From the IMG/VR virus record IMGVR_UViG_3300037322_000362, positions 1 to 21,821 of that record: a DNA stretch of 21,821 nt; one strand, 5' to 3'. The stretch is from a virus. The notes below the pieces were generated by a model that was not told the DNA's origin, made no database searches, and saw only the letters and a program-made list of their open reading frames with translations. Position 1 is the stretch's first letter. Every line of letters starts with the position of its first letter. A program made the translations under genes and the position numbers. Shown here one piece after another: positions 1 to 7,709 of this stretch.

Positions 1-91
1 GGGCAGAGGCAGAAGGCGGGGCAGAGGCAGGGCAGGGGCCGGGGCCGGGGCAGAGGCAGGGGCAGGGGCCGGGGGTGAAGGCGGGGCGGGG
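1..91. repeat. G-rich low-complexity tract
   Basis: The first 91 bases are almost only G, C and A on the + strand (one T, at 76) and consist of degenerate GGCAGG, GGCCGG and GGCAGA units. Runs of four or more G lie at 35-38, 41-44, 47-50, 59-62, 65-68 and 71-75, separated by CC, CA or an 8-base spacer, so the stretch from 35 to 50 is two GGGGCC units plus GGGG. This satisfies the usual G-quadruplex pattern. Composition differs sharply from the moderate-GC genes that follow. Bases 92-183 are ordinary leader with no clear promoter; GAGAG at 170-174 is the only weak ribosome binding site before the start at 184. The tract could be the end of a repetitive gene cut by the window edge, a regulatory element, or an assembly-end artefact. 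Confidence 0.8.
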
Positions 92-183
92 CCGGTCGGC
101 GTCGGTGAACTGAAGGGACTTAGTGCGCGGTGTCGGGTTTATGGGTATTATCGTCATCAGGCCCGGATTGAGAGACTAAGTAA

Positions 184-2139
184 ATGTCATACACACTAGT
201 TCGCAGGTATCTGGAAGTAGGGCGGGTTCCGACGATTGATGACATGTTGGAAAACGAACTAGTTGTAAACGTCACTGACAAAATAGCTTTTGTCAAAGTA
301 AATGACGCAATTGTAACTTTGCCGTTTGGAGCCTCGTCCGGGGGCTCGGGAACAGTAACTAGCGTAGCTACCTCAGTTACAGGAGCTGGGCTAACTGTTA
401 CGGGAGGGCCAATTTCGACTTCTGGAACGCTCGTCTTTGAGTTGTCGACTAACTTAAAGGATTGGAGCGGAGTATCTCCATCAACGAAGTTAGACGCTAC
501 TCACGAAGGGACGGGAGGTACGGCGCATTTGCTCGCTACTGGAAGCGTTCCAGGGTTCTTGTCAAGTTCGGACTTCACTAAGCTTGCCGGCATAGCTACG
601 TCAGCTAACAACTATTCACATCCTACCGGGTTTTCCAACCAACCGACGGTAGCACTCTCCAATGCTGCTGTAGTTTCTCAAATCACAATTAACACTAATG
701 GACACGTTACAGCTGTAGTTACTAGAAACCTTACTGCGGCGAACATAGGGGCGGCAGCATCTTCGCACGTTCTCGATTCAGCTTCTCACACTATTTCAGG
801 TAAAACTTCAGGGCAGATGCTTTTAGCAACTGCAGCAACTACGTTTGCTTTTGTCACCGCTACTGGAGATATTTCCATTACTGGCGGTGGAGTTACTCTC
901 ATAGCTAATGCTGCGGTTACTACTGCGAAACTGGCGGATACTTCTGTTACTAATGCTAAACTTTCTAACGTAGCCACAGCAACTATCAAAGGAAGAGTTA
1001 CTGCTGCGACTGGAGTGCCTGAAGACTTAACTGCTACTCAGGTTAGAACTCTAATAAATGTTGCAAACGGGGCCACTTCTAATGTTGGAACTGTAACAAG
1101 CGTAGGGATTACATTCCCTTCAATCTTTTCTGTTACTCCTGCTACTATTACCACTTCTGGAACTTTTGCGGTAACTTTTGCTACTCAGACCAGCGCTCTT
1201 GTTTTTGCGTCTCCGGTTTCTGGCACGGGTGTTCCGACATTTAGGTCTTTAGCTATAGGGGACCTGCCTGTAGCTGCTTCTGGGGTCAGCAACGCTACCA
1301 GCGTAGTTAGAGCCGATGACTCTAGATTGTCGGATTCTAGGATTCCGACTGGGCACGTTCTTGATTCATCTTCTCACACTATTTCAGGTAAGACTTCAGG
1401 GCAGATGCTTTTAGCAACTGCAGCGACTACGTTTGATTTTGTCACGGCTACTGGTGATATCTCGATTACTGGGGCCGGAGTTACCCTTATAGCCTCTGGC
1501 GCTGTCAATAATAATAAGATGAGCGACGTAGGTACAGAAACTCTTAAAGGAAGAATTAACTCCGGTACTGGAAAGATTCAAGACTTAACTACTACTGAGG
1601 TTAGAACTCTCATAAATGTTGCAAACGGGGCCACTGCTAACGCTTCTGATGCTAGCTTAAGAGACAGAACTACTCACACTGGTGTTCAAGCCCAGTCTAC
1701 TATAACTATGGACACCAACAGGCTGCTTGGCCGAACTACTGCGAGTTCTGGCGCAACTGAGCTAATTACTGTTGGAACCGGATTAGTCTTGTCAGCGGGA
1801 GTTCTGAGTACAGGGGCTACCGTTCCTCTTACTACGTATGGTGCGGCCCACACTTTCATTATAGCCGACGTAGGTACGGGAACTCAGAAAACTACAACTT
1901 CCGCGCTTACTTTCACTATCCCTGCTAACTCAACTACGTCTTTCCCTAACGGGTCTATCATAACTGTCTTGAATAACGCCAGCTCGGGCAACTTAACGAT
2001 TGCAGGTGCAGGCGGGGTAACTATTAGGTTAACCGGAACTTCTACTACAGGCAGCAGAGTAATAGCGCCTTACGGGGCAGCTACCTGTTGGAGAGCATCT
2101 AGCGATCTTTGGTTTGTTAGCGGAGCGGGAGTCTCTTAA
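184..2139 (+). CDS. Tail fibre / receptor-binding-like protein
   Basis: This 651-residue protein has the look of a phage tail fibre or tail tip appendage, which would contact the host surface. It begins with a short N-terminal segment of the kind seen in such proteins (NVTDKIAFVKVND, about residues 29-41), followed by the GTVTSV motif typical of fibre repeats at residues 56-61 and again at 302-307. The body is low in charge and rich in Ser, Thr, Gly and Ala. A block of about 100 residues occurs twice, from residue 195 and from residue 391. The C-terminal 100 residues (IITVLNNASSGNLTIAG ... LWFVSGAGVS) form a beta-rich end common in phage fibre and adhesin proteins. No enzyme motif or intramolecular chaperone domain is evident. 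The ribosome binding site is weak. It overlaps the next start by one base. The fibre role is inferred from repeat style and composition; the receptor is unknown. Confidence 0.72.
   Translation: MSYTLVRRYLEVGRVPTIDDMLENELVVNVTDKIAFVKVNDAIVTLPFGASSGGSGTVTSVATSVTGAGLTVTGGPISTSGTLVFELSTNLKDWSGVSPSTKLDATHEGTGGTAHLLATGSVPGFLSSSDFTKLAGIATSANNYSHPTGFSNQPTVALSNAAVVSQITINTNGHVTAVVTRNLTAANIGAAASSHVLDSASHTISGKTSGQMLLATAATTFAFVTATGDISITGGGVTLIANAAVTTAKLADTSVTNAKLSNVATATIKGRVTAATGVPEDLTATQVRTLINVANGATSNVGTVTSVGITFPSIFSVTPATITTSGTFAVTFATQTSALVFASPVSGTGVPTFRSLAIGDLPVAASGVSNATSVVRADDSRLSDSRIPTGHVLDSSSHTISGKTSGQMLLATAATTFDFVTATGDISITGAGVTLIASGAVNNNKMSDVGTETLKGRINSGTGKIQDLTTTEVRTLINVANGATANASDASLRDRTTHTGVQAQSTITMDTNRLLGRTTASSGATELITVGTGLVLSAGVLSTGATVPLTTYGAAHTFIIADVGTGTQKTTTSALTFTIPANSTTSFPNGSIITVLNNASSGNLTIAGAGGVTIRLTGTSTTGSRVIAPYGAATCWRASSDLWFVSGAGVS
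766..1080 (+). repeat. Fibre internal repeat, copy 1
   Basis: This is the first copy of a roughly 100-residue block inside the fibre gene (residues 195-299), starting HVLDSASHTISGKTSGQ and ending near RTLINVANGATS. The matching copy starts 588 bases (196 residues) downstream. The beginning and end are nearly identical between copies, while the middle differs and this copy is about ten residues longer. Confidence 0.85.
1354..1638 (+). repeat. Fibre internal repeat, copy 2
   Basis: This is the second copy of the fibre block (from residue 391), starting HVLDSSSHTISGKTSGQ and ending near RTLINVANGATA. It lacks about ten residues present in the centre of copy 1. Nucleotide identity is high at the start (CACACTATTTCAGGTAA and the following bases), which suggests fairly recent duplication or homogenisation. 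Confidence 0.85.
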
Positions 2140-2630
2140 TGTCAATTCACCAACTAATGAGAGGACTTTCTCTCCCTCCGCTTCCTCTGAATTTTGCTCT
2201 AACTCAAGTAGAAACTGTTTCTGGTCTAGTTGTGGCAAGAGTCAACACTAGCGGCGCTATTGGCAATTACGATTCTGCTATCGCTACTAATAGTGTTCTA
2301 AGGTTTCAGCCGCAAGGGACTATAGAGTTCATTCAATACACCAACGCAGGTGGAATACAACTTTCAGCAACAGATACTGACGGAACTTGGTATACTGGAG
2401 TTTTTGCCCCTTCTCTTTACGCGATACAGTTCACTCTTGTTTCGGGAGATACGGGGGTGAACGGATTGTCGGCGGGATTTAGGAATCTCTCTAGTACTAG
2501 AAACTTTAGCTGGAATTATGTGTCTTTTGCAGCAGGAAGAAACTCCACCATTAGAGCAGAAATAAGAAGAGTTTCGGATTCTGCTGTCGTTTTTACCAAA
2601 GATATTACTTTGGTTATGACTCTCGTTTAA
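2139..2630 (+). CDS. Small beta-rich protein, unrecognised
   Basis: I do not recognise this 163-residue protein. It starts one base inside the fibre stop codon (TAATG) with GGGAG at 2127-2131 as ribosome binding site, so it is translationally tied to the fibre gene. It is rich in alternating hydrophobic and Ser/Thr residues, which suggests a beta-sandwich; it has no signal peptide, membrane segment or Cys. Phrases such as FQPQGTIEFIQYTNAGG and DTDGTWYTGVFAPSLYAIQF resemble small virion or fibre-accessory proteins. Its place directly after a fibre gene and before the terminase suggests an accessory tail or fibre-tip protein, but that is only context. Confidence 0.6.
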   Translation: MSIHQLMRGLSLPPLPLNFALTQVETVSGLVVARVNTSGAIGNYDSAIATNSVLRFQPQGTIEFIQYTNAGGIQLSATDTDGTWYTGVFAPSLYAIQFTLVSGDTGVNGLSAGFRNLSSTRNFSWNYVSFAAGRNSTIRAEIRRVSDSAVVFTKDITLVMTLV

Positions 2631-2640
2631 GGAGCTTAAA

Positions 2641-3099
2641 GTGAATAGTTTTGCGCACGGAAATCCAATAAACCATTTAGTCAAAGACCTAGAAGACTCT
2701 AGAAGGTTTATAGACACTGGCTTAGCTATTAGGCTTAACGAGATAATAAAAGACGTGCTGCCCAGTAGAGGCCCTGCAGAAGAAGACGAAGAGTTCGGGG
2801 AATTTTCTATAACCAAAGCTCTTAAGAAACAAATGAAAACCTTGAAAAGGATTCAGGATGTTGCGGCTACGTCTGATGATGTGGGAGAGCTTAAAGCTGT
2901 GCTTACGGCATCAAGAGACATAATTACGCAGATGACTAAGCTAAAAGATATTGTGGACGCAGAGGGCGCGCTTAGAATAATAGAAGATTCCCTTGTTGAA
3001 TGCTTAGACGAACTTGGAGACGAAAAATTAAAAGAAAAGTTTCGAGAGCTCATCAACGCCAAGACCAAGCACGCAAAAGACCTAAAGAGGAATAGCTAA
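2641..3099 (+). CDS. Probable terminase small subunit
   Basis: This 152-residue protein starts at GTG with an excellent ribosome binding site (AAGGAG at 2629-2634, six bases before). It is almost entirely helical and highly charged, with an acidic patch around residues 46-54 and a basic C-terminus (KTKHAKDLKRNS). It directly precedes and overlaps the large terminase (TAATG), the standard place for the small subunit, which recognises the packaging site and stimulates the ATPase. The length fits the family. I see no clear helix-turn-helix, so the assignment rests on position, size and helical character. Confidence 0.6.
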   Translation: MNSFAHGNPINHLVKDLEDSRRFIDTGLAIRLNEIIKDVLPSRGPAEEDEEFGEFSITKALKKQMKTLKRIQDVAATSDDVGELKAVLTASRDIITQMTKLKDIVDAEGALRIIEDSLVECLDELGDEKLKEKFRELINAKTKHAKDLKRNS

Positions 3100-4847
3100 T
3101 GTCTACAGTCCTGCAGAGAGTACAGGACTCTGTACTGAGAATAAATGATAAGCTGATTAGGAACGCAGCTCTCCCAAACATACCTAATTGGATGATCGAA
3201 AACACCTACTTAAAAGGGAAAAGATGGAGCTTTAAGGACCACGAGTTTCAGATAGCGATTGCATCGGATACCTCTTCTCAAGTAGTAGTTAAGAAGTGTT
3301 CGCAGGTAGGGATTTCTGAGCTGGAAATCAGGTTCATCTTGGCCTTCCTGTACATTAAGCCGGGCCTGTCAGCGATCTACGTACTGCCTAGTAGAATCTT
3401 TGCGATGAAGTTTTCTAAGAGCCGGATCGACCCCGTGATTAAGGGGTCCCCGGAGCTAAGTAGAAGGCTGGTAAGCGGGGTGGACGGGGCCGAGCTTAAG
3501 CAAATAGGAGATTCCTTTCTTTACGTCGGCGGAGCAAACTCAGACTCTCAGGCCATTTCCATTCCTGCTGACCTTTTAGTAAGGGACGAGTACGACTTTG
3601 GAGATGAAACCGTACTTGGCAAGTACAGCTCAAGACTTAGACATGCCGAGAACGGAGGTCTTTCTAGAGACTTCAGTACCCCTACTGTGACTGGCTACGG
3701 AATTGACGCGCTCTACGACAATTCCAGCAAAGCTGACTACATGTGCAAGTGTGAGAAGTGCGGCACATGGCAAGCTCCTGACTTCCACAAGCTTGTAAGA
3801 ATTCCGGGATATGACGGGGAGTACTCGAAATTTACTTCTCTGGACGTATCTCGATATGACATTGAGGCGGCTATAGTAGCCTGCATGAAGTGTGGCACTG
3901 ATCTAGGCCCTTCTCTTTCTAACCCTAAAAACAGAGAGTGGGTACACAAACACCCAGGCAAAACAGTGTCCGGCTACTCAGTCTCTCCATTGGACGTTTA
4001 TGCCTACAACCATCCCCCTAGACTAATTGACCAGCTTAAGCTCTATCCGCTAAGATCAGACTACGAGAACTTCGTTATCGGGCAGACTCACAGCGATGAC
4101 ACTACAGAAGTTAACTTAGCTAGGGTAAAACAAACTACCGAAGGGTACGATGAAACTACAGGCGAAGGCTGTTCTTTAGGAATCGACGTTGGGCACGTTC
4201 TTTACGTCACTGTCGGCAAAGTGATAAACGGAAAAGACAACTTCATAGCAAAAATTGTCATAGACACTAGAGAGACTAACCCGATAGAAAAAATATCAGA
4301 GATAGTGAAGCAGTACGGAGTCAAGAATATAGCTATCGACTCTAACCCTGACCTTACTCTGGTGAGAAACTTAGTCGAGCGCTTCCAAGATGTAATACCA
4401 GTCTACCCCTGCAACTACGTGGAAGATTCTGGAAAAGACATAAACTTTGTTAGCGTGAATTCTAACGGAGTTGCTAACATAAAGAGGACTAAGGCTTTAG
4501 ACGAGCTTGTTTCCAGAATAAATAGTCTTCAGTGCGTATTCACAGACGGTCCCCACCGTGCTACAGTTCTGGAGCACTTCAAGGGAATGAAGAGAGTCAG
4601 AAAAAAGAACGATAAAGGAGAAGAAGTTGCTAGATGGGTTAAACTAAATAACTCAGATCACTTTTTCCATTCAACCCTTTATTGCTCTGTAGCCATGTAT
4701 CTCTTGGGAATTGACGACCAGACCACGAAAAACTCTTATCCAATAATTGCCCCAACTTTGGCAGAGATTGGCCTAGTAAACCAAAGTAGGAGTACTTCGG
4801 ATGCTTTCAGAGCTAAAGAAATGGTGGATTTCTTTGGGGTTAGGTAA
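3099..4847 (+). CDS. Terminase large subunit, GpA family
   Basis: This is the DNA-packaging motor ATPase and nuclease (582 residues, close to the usual length of lambda gpA-like proteins). The N-terminal ATPase domain shows an adenine-binding stretch around F45-Q51, a deviant Walker A (KKCSQVGISE, residues 65-74, with Gln and Val where the classical motif has Gly) and a Walker B ending LLVRDEYDF with D163 and E164. A zinc ribbon typical of this family has C218/C221 and C262/C265. The C-terminal nuclease domain has acidic residues at D363 (GIDVGH), D414 (IDSNPD) and D520 (NNSDHFFHS), as expected for an RNase H-like metal site. AGAGG at 3086-3090 is the ribosome binding site. The 3' end overlaps the next gene by 47 bases. 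It should act with the upstream small subunit at the portal. Confidence 0.93.
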   Translation: MSTVLQRVQDSVLRINDKLIRNAALPNIPNWMIENTYLKGKRWSFKDHEFQIAIASDTSSQVVVKKCSQVGISELEIRFILAFLYIKPGLSAIYVLPSRIFAMKFSKSRIDPVIKGSPELSRRLVSGVDGAELKQIGDSFLYVGGANSDSQAISIPADLLVRDEYDFGDETVLGKYSSRLRHAENGGLSRDFSTPTVTGYGIDALYDNSSKADYMCKCEKCGTWQAPDFHKLVRIPGYDGEYSKFTSLDVSRYDIEAAIVACMKCGTDLGPSLSNPKNREWVHKHPGKTVSGYSVSPLDVYAYNHPPRLIDQLKLYPLRSDYENFVIGQTHSDDTTEVNLARVKQTTEGYDETTGEGCSLGIDVGHVLYVTVGKVINGKDNFIAKIVIDTRETNPIEKISEIVKQYGVKNIAIDSNPDLTLVRNLVERFQDVIPVYPCNYVEDSGKDINFVSVNSNGVANIKRTKALDELVSRINSLQCVFTDGPHRATVLEHFKGMKRVRKKNDKGEEVARWVKLNNSDHFFHSTLYCSVAMYLLGIDDQTTKNSYPIIAPTLAEIGLVNQSRSTSDAFRAKEMVDFFGVR

Positions 4848-5343
4848 AACCAATTCTCTAGAGGGAAATAAAGTGGAAGACTTTGAACAAGCTAGCGGGA
4901 AATACGGAGACAGAACTCTAATAGTCTTGGAAAGATTCAAGTTTTCAAATCAAGGAACTTTAGGTAGACTTCTAGATAAAGATGGGGGTTCGTTTAGCGG
5001 CCTAGTGACACTTGAGCTTCCTTGGAAAGATAACGCTAGATCGGTGTCCTGTATCCCCAGAGGCAGCTACAAATGTTCTCCGGTAGTCTCTCCTAGGTTC
5101 GGAGATTGCTATCAAGTAGATGAAGTTCCGGGAAGAAGTCATATTCTGTTTCATCACGGAAATTTTGCAGGAGATAGGTCTTTAGGAATGAGAACAGACT
5201 CAAACGGCTGCATTCTCTTAGGGTACAAACATTCAAAGCTACAGGGCCAAGATGCAGTTTTGAGTTCTAGAGTAGCCAGAACTTTGTTTGAAAGCAGTCT
5301 TGATAACCAGTCATTCGTCTTAGAAATTAGGGAGAGAATCTAA
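4801..5343 (+). CDS. DUF5675-like protein, possible lysis enzyme
   Basis: This 180-residue protein matches my memory of the DUF5675 family, found in phages and prophages near lysis genes; the core starts around LIVLERFKFSNQGTLGRLL. A conserved-looking patch has H118, H119, G120 and N121 and, 16 residues further, SNGC with C137. The spacing of HG and (S)xGC resembles the YkuD L,D-transpeptidase active site, but the His of SHGC and the Arg after it are absent, so catalysis is unproven. The start is uncertain: ATG at 4801 has AGGAG at 4788-4792 and overlaps the terminase gene, whereas GTG at 4873 has GAGGG at 4861-4865 and would avoid the overlap. The holin-like gene follows with a one-base overlap, which supports a lysis role. 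No other endolysin candidate is visible in the window. Confidence 0.7.
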   Translation: MLSELKKWWISLGLGKTNSLEGNKVEDFEQASGKYGDRTLIVLERFKFSNQGTLGRLLDKDGGSFSGLVTLELPWKDNARSVSCIPRGSYKCSPVVSPRFGDCYQVDEVPGRSHILFHHGNFAGDRSLGMRTDSNGCILLGYKHSKLQGQDAVLSSRVARTLFESSLDNQSFVLEIRERI

Positions 5344-5861
5344 TGGCCGTAGGAGAGTACCTTACGTCTATTCTTGCTGGCGGGGCAACTGGTCTTTTAG
5401 GGACTGGTATTTCTAGAGTTTTCAGTTTCTTTGAGAACAAGCAAAAGTATAGACAGCAGCTTGAACTTCTCAGGATAAACCGAGAAGCTGCTAAAGAAGA
5501 GTCAGAGTACAGGTTGAAAGAAGCCGAGCTGTCAGGGAAGCTCAAGCTCTCCCAGATCGAGGAAGAGGGCCGGGCTGCGTCTGAGGCGGGTGCTAACCTA
5601 GCCCTAGGCAATAGCTACTTAGAAGCTGCTACGAGGTGGAGTGAGGGCAACAGCCCTTGGATGGTCTTTGTTGACGTGCTTCGAGGGGTTACTCGTCCCG
5701 GTTTGACTATCTTGCTTTGCCTTACAGCTTTTGTCATGTGGACCAGAACTGAGGATAAAGACCTTGAGAATCAGATTGTAATGACTTTCTTGTATCTCAA
5801 TACTTCTGCAGTTCTCTGGTGGTTTGGCAGCAGACCTTCTAGCTATAACAAAGTTAGGTGA
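5343..5861 (+). CDS. Holin-like membrane protein (3-TM type)
   Basis: This 172-residue protein has three hydrophobic segments: residues 6-30 (Gly/Ala-rich), 119-133 (PGLTILLCLTAFVMW) and about 145-161 (IVMTFLYLNTSAVLWWF). Between the first two is a charged helical, coiled-coil-like region (residues 31-80). The pattern of a VLRGVTRPGLT motif before a membrane helix and a WWFGSR ending is shared with phage proteins annotated as three-helix holins of the gene-transfer-agent type. It would permeabilise the inner membrane and time lysis. The start overlaps the upstream stop (TAATG), with AGGGAG at 5329-5334. The adjacent DUF5675-like and coiled-coil membrane proteins complete a plausible lysis block. 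Holin function is inferred from topology and context. Confidence 0.65.
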   Translation: MAVGEYLTSILAGGATGLLGTGISRVFSFFENKQKYRQQLELLRINREAAKEESEYRLKEAELSGKLKLSQIEEEGRAASEAGANLALGNSYLEAATRWSEGNSPWMVFVDVLRGVTRPGLTILLCLTAFVMWTRTEDKDLENQIVMTFLYLNTSAVLWWFGSRPSSYNKVR

Positions 5862-5864
5862 ACA

Positions 5865-6245
5865 ATGCTTAATTATCCTTTCATGCTGAAAAAAGGCCAG
5901 CGCAAGGCTAGACCTTCTGGAGATTTTCCCTTTTGTGTGGCAGAATACGTCCAAGAAATCGAGAAAACCGAGAAAACTGGGAATAGAGGTAAGCCTTACA
6001 TGTCTTTGAACACCGAAAACACAAATAGGCTAAACAGCACAAAGCTAGTAGAGGCTATGGTTATAGCCTTGCTTACTACTTTGCTTATTTACCTGCTCGC
6101 TATTCCTAAACTGGAAGAAAAGATAACTACGCTTTCTAAGGAAGTTGAAGGGGTCAAGCTTGAGGTAAGGGAGATTAGGTCCGACATATACGTACCTGCG
6201 CACAGGGCCGGTCCAAATAATAATAACAACGACGAGAAAAGGTAA
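5865..6245 (+). CDS. Small membrane/coiled-coil protein, lysis accessory?
   Basis: From ATG 5865 the product is 126 residues. The recognisable part is its second half: one strong membrane helix (AMVIALLTTLLIYLLAIP) followed by a coiled coil (KLEEKITTLSKEVEGVKLEV) and a polar Asn-rich tail (NNNNNDEKR). This is the shape of small phage lysis accessory proteins (XhlA-like or i-spanin-like). An alternative in-frame ATG at 6000 has AGAGGT at 5985-5990 and would give an 81-residue product of more usual size. The 45-residue extension is basic and polar and begins only three bases after the holin stop, with AGGTGA just upstream. Either start, or both, may be used. No lipobox or o-spanin-like partner is visible. 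Confidence 0.55.
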   Translation: MLNYPFMLKKGQRKARPSGDFPFCVAEYVQEIEKTEKTGNRGKPYMSLNTENTNRLNSTKLVEAMVIALLTTLLIYLLAIPKLEEKITTLSKEVEGVKLEVREIRSDIYVPAHRAGPNNNNNDEKR

Positions 6246-6251
6246 GTAACG

Positions 6252-7709
6252 ATGGCCGCTAAGTTACCAGATTTAAACATACCTCTTCCAAAGAGAGTTG
6301 CTACAGCGGCTAAAGCTTCTACGTTGCCGACAACTAACGCAGGGAACGGGGAACAGATATCCCGGTCATCTGCTTATTCTTTACTAAATAACTCTGTTGC
6401 CAACTACAGAAACGCTAGTAACGTAACTCAGCTAATCAGGCATTTTTGTAGGGCAGAAGGTTCCATATCTTCTGCCCTGCATTCCTTAGTCCAGGTGGCT
6501 AACAACACTTTTACCATAACCGCTTTCGACGCAAAGACTCACGAGTTTTCGGTTGAAGGGACCAAAGTGGCTGCTGCTATTAGAGCTTCTTTTGAAACTC
6601 TGTACGACTTTAACGCCGGATTTTCTACTAAGAAAAGCTTTGAAAGTCTCAATGCCCATCTTATAAGAGAAGCTGCTATTACTGGCGCGGTAGCCGCAGA
6701 GCTGGTAATTAACAAAGCTTTCGTTCCTGATAATATTAGCGTTGTTCCGTTTGAAAGCTTGAGACCAATGTCTAACGGCAAAGGTAGCTACTACTATGAC
6801 CAACTTGTCGCAGGAGGCGACGACATACCCTTAAACATTCCTAACTTCTTTGTTAGCTTTGTTCAGAGTGACGCAGGACAGCCTTTTGCTATTTCAATGT
6901 TTGAATCAGCCATTAAGCTTCTCTTAATGTTTGAAGAGTTTCTGGAAGACATTAGAAGAAGCATCAAAGTTTCTGGTCATTCTAGAACTATGGTTACTTT
7001 GGACTCAGGGAAAGTTGTAAGTACGGCGCCCGCAAACATAAAAGAAGACCCTGCAAAACTAAAGCTATACATGGAACAAGTCAGAGACGCGGTAGCCGCG
7101 CAGCTCCAAAGTCTGACCCCTGAGCAGGCCTTAGTTATGTTTGACTACGCTGAAGTAGAAGTTCTCAACTCCGGCCTAGGAACTAAAGTAGATTACACCC
7201 CTCTTCTTAGCGTCATAAGCGGCCTGTACGCAACTTCCATGAAGACGCCTCCCTCTGCTATAGGTTTGAGGCTGGAAGGTGGTTCGCAGGCTCTAGGCAA
7301 TGTTGAAAGCTTGATATTTCTTAAGGCTGCTGCAGCCCTGCAGACTCCGATAGAAGAAGTTTATAGCCGCATGCTGACTTTAGGGTGCAGAGTTCTGGGA
7401 TCAGACGTTTACGTAGAATTTAAGTTTGACACGATAAACTTAAGGCCTGCCGACGAACTTGAAGCTTTTAAGACTATGAAACAAACGAGAATTCTGGAAC
7501 TTCTCTCCCTTGGATTGTATTCTGACGACTACGCTGCACATCTTCTGGGCACGGGATTCCGGCCAGCAGGAGCGCCGGTTCTTTCTGGAACTATGTTTCA
7601 TTCTGGAGACGGCAATCAAGTTTCTTCGTTCCCCGGTGATACAGCTATGGGCAGAACTTTACAGCCCGACAAAGAAGTCCCAAGAAAAGGTGGAGGTAAG
7701 TCACAGTGA
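6252..7709 (+). CDS. Portal protein
   Basis: This 485-residue protein has the length and sequence character of a phage portal, the dodecameric ring at one capsid vertex through which DNA is packaged and ejected and to which terminase and connector proteins bind. It has a low-complexity N-terminus (about residues 1-40), then alpha/beta wing-like sequence with PFESLRPM near residue 170, a helical middle part (residues 210-300) and a C-terminal region with SMKTPPSAIGLRLEGGSQ (about residues 327-344), which is typical of portal proteins, followed by long helices. A polar, Lys-rich tail ends KEVPRKGGGKSQ. The ribosome binding site is AAAAGG at 6237-6242. Its stop codon overlaps the protease start (GTGA), as is common for portal-protease pairs. 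Its subfamily is not clear to me. Confidence 0.85.
   Translation: MAAKLPDLNIPLPKRVATAAKASTLPTTNAGNGEQISRSSAYSLLNNSVANYRNASNVTQLIRHFCRAEGSISSALHSLVQVANNTFTITAFDAKTHEFSVEGTKVAAAIRASFETLYDFNAGFSTKKSFESLNAHLIREAAITGAVAAELVINKAFVPDNISVVPFESLRPMSNGKGSYYYDQLVAGGDDIPLNIPNFFVSFVQSDAGQPFAISMFESAIKLLLMFEEFLEDIRRSIKVSGHSRTMVTLDSGKVVSTAPANIKEDPAKLKLYMEQVRDAVAAQLQSLTPEQALVMFDYAEVEVLNSGLGTKVDYTPLLSVISGLYATSMKTPPSAIGLRLEGGSQALGNVESLIFLKAAAALQTPIEEVYSRMLTLGCRVLGSDVYVEFKFDTINLRPADELEAFKTMKQTRILELLSLGLYSDDYAAHLLGTGFRPAGAPVLSGTMFHSGDGNQVSSFPGDTAMGRTLQPDKEVPRKGGGKSQ

Noticed and set aside
1-78. Arg-Gly repeat reading frame (+ frame 1) ending at TGA 76-78
   Set aside because: The RG repeats are forced by the GGCAGG/GGCCGG units, and there is no further support for a real C-terminus.
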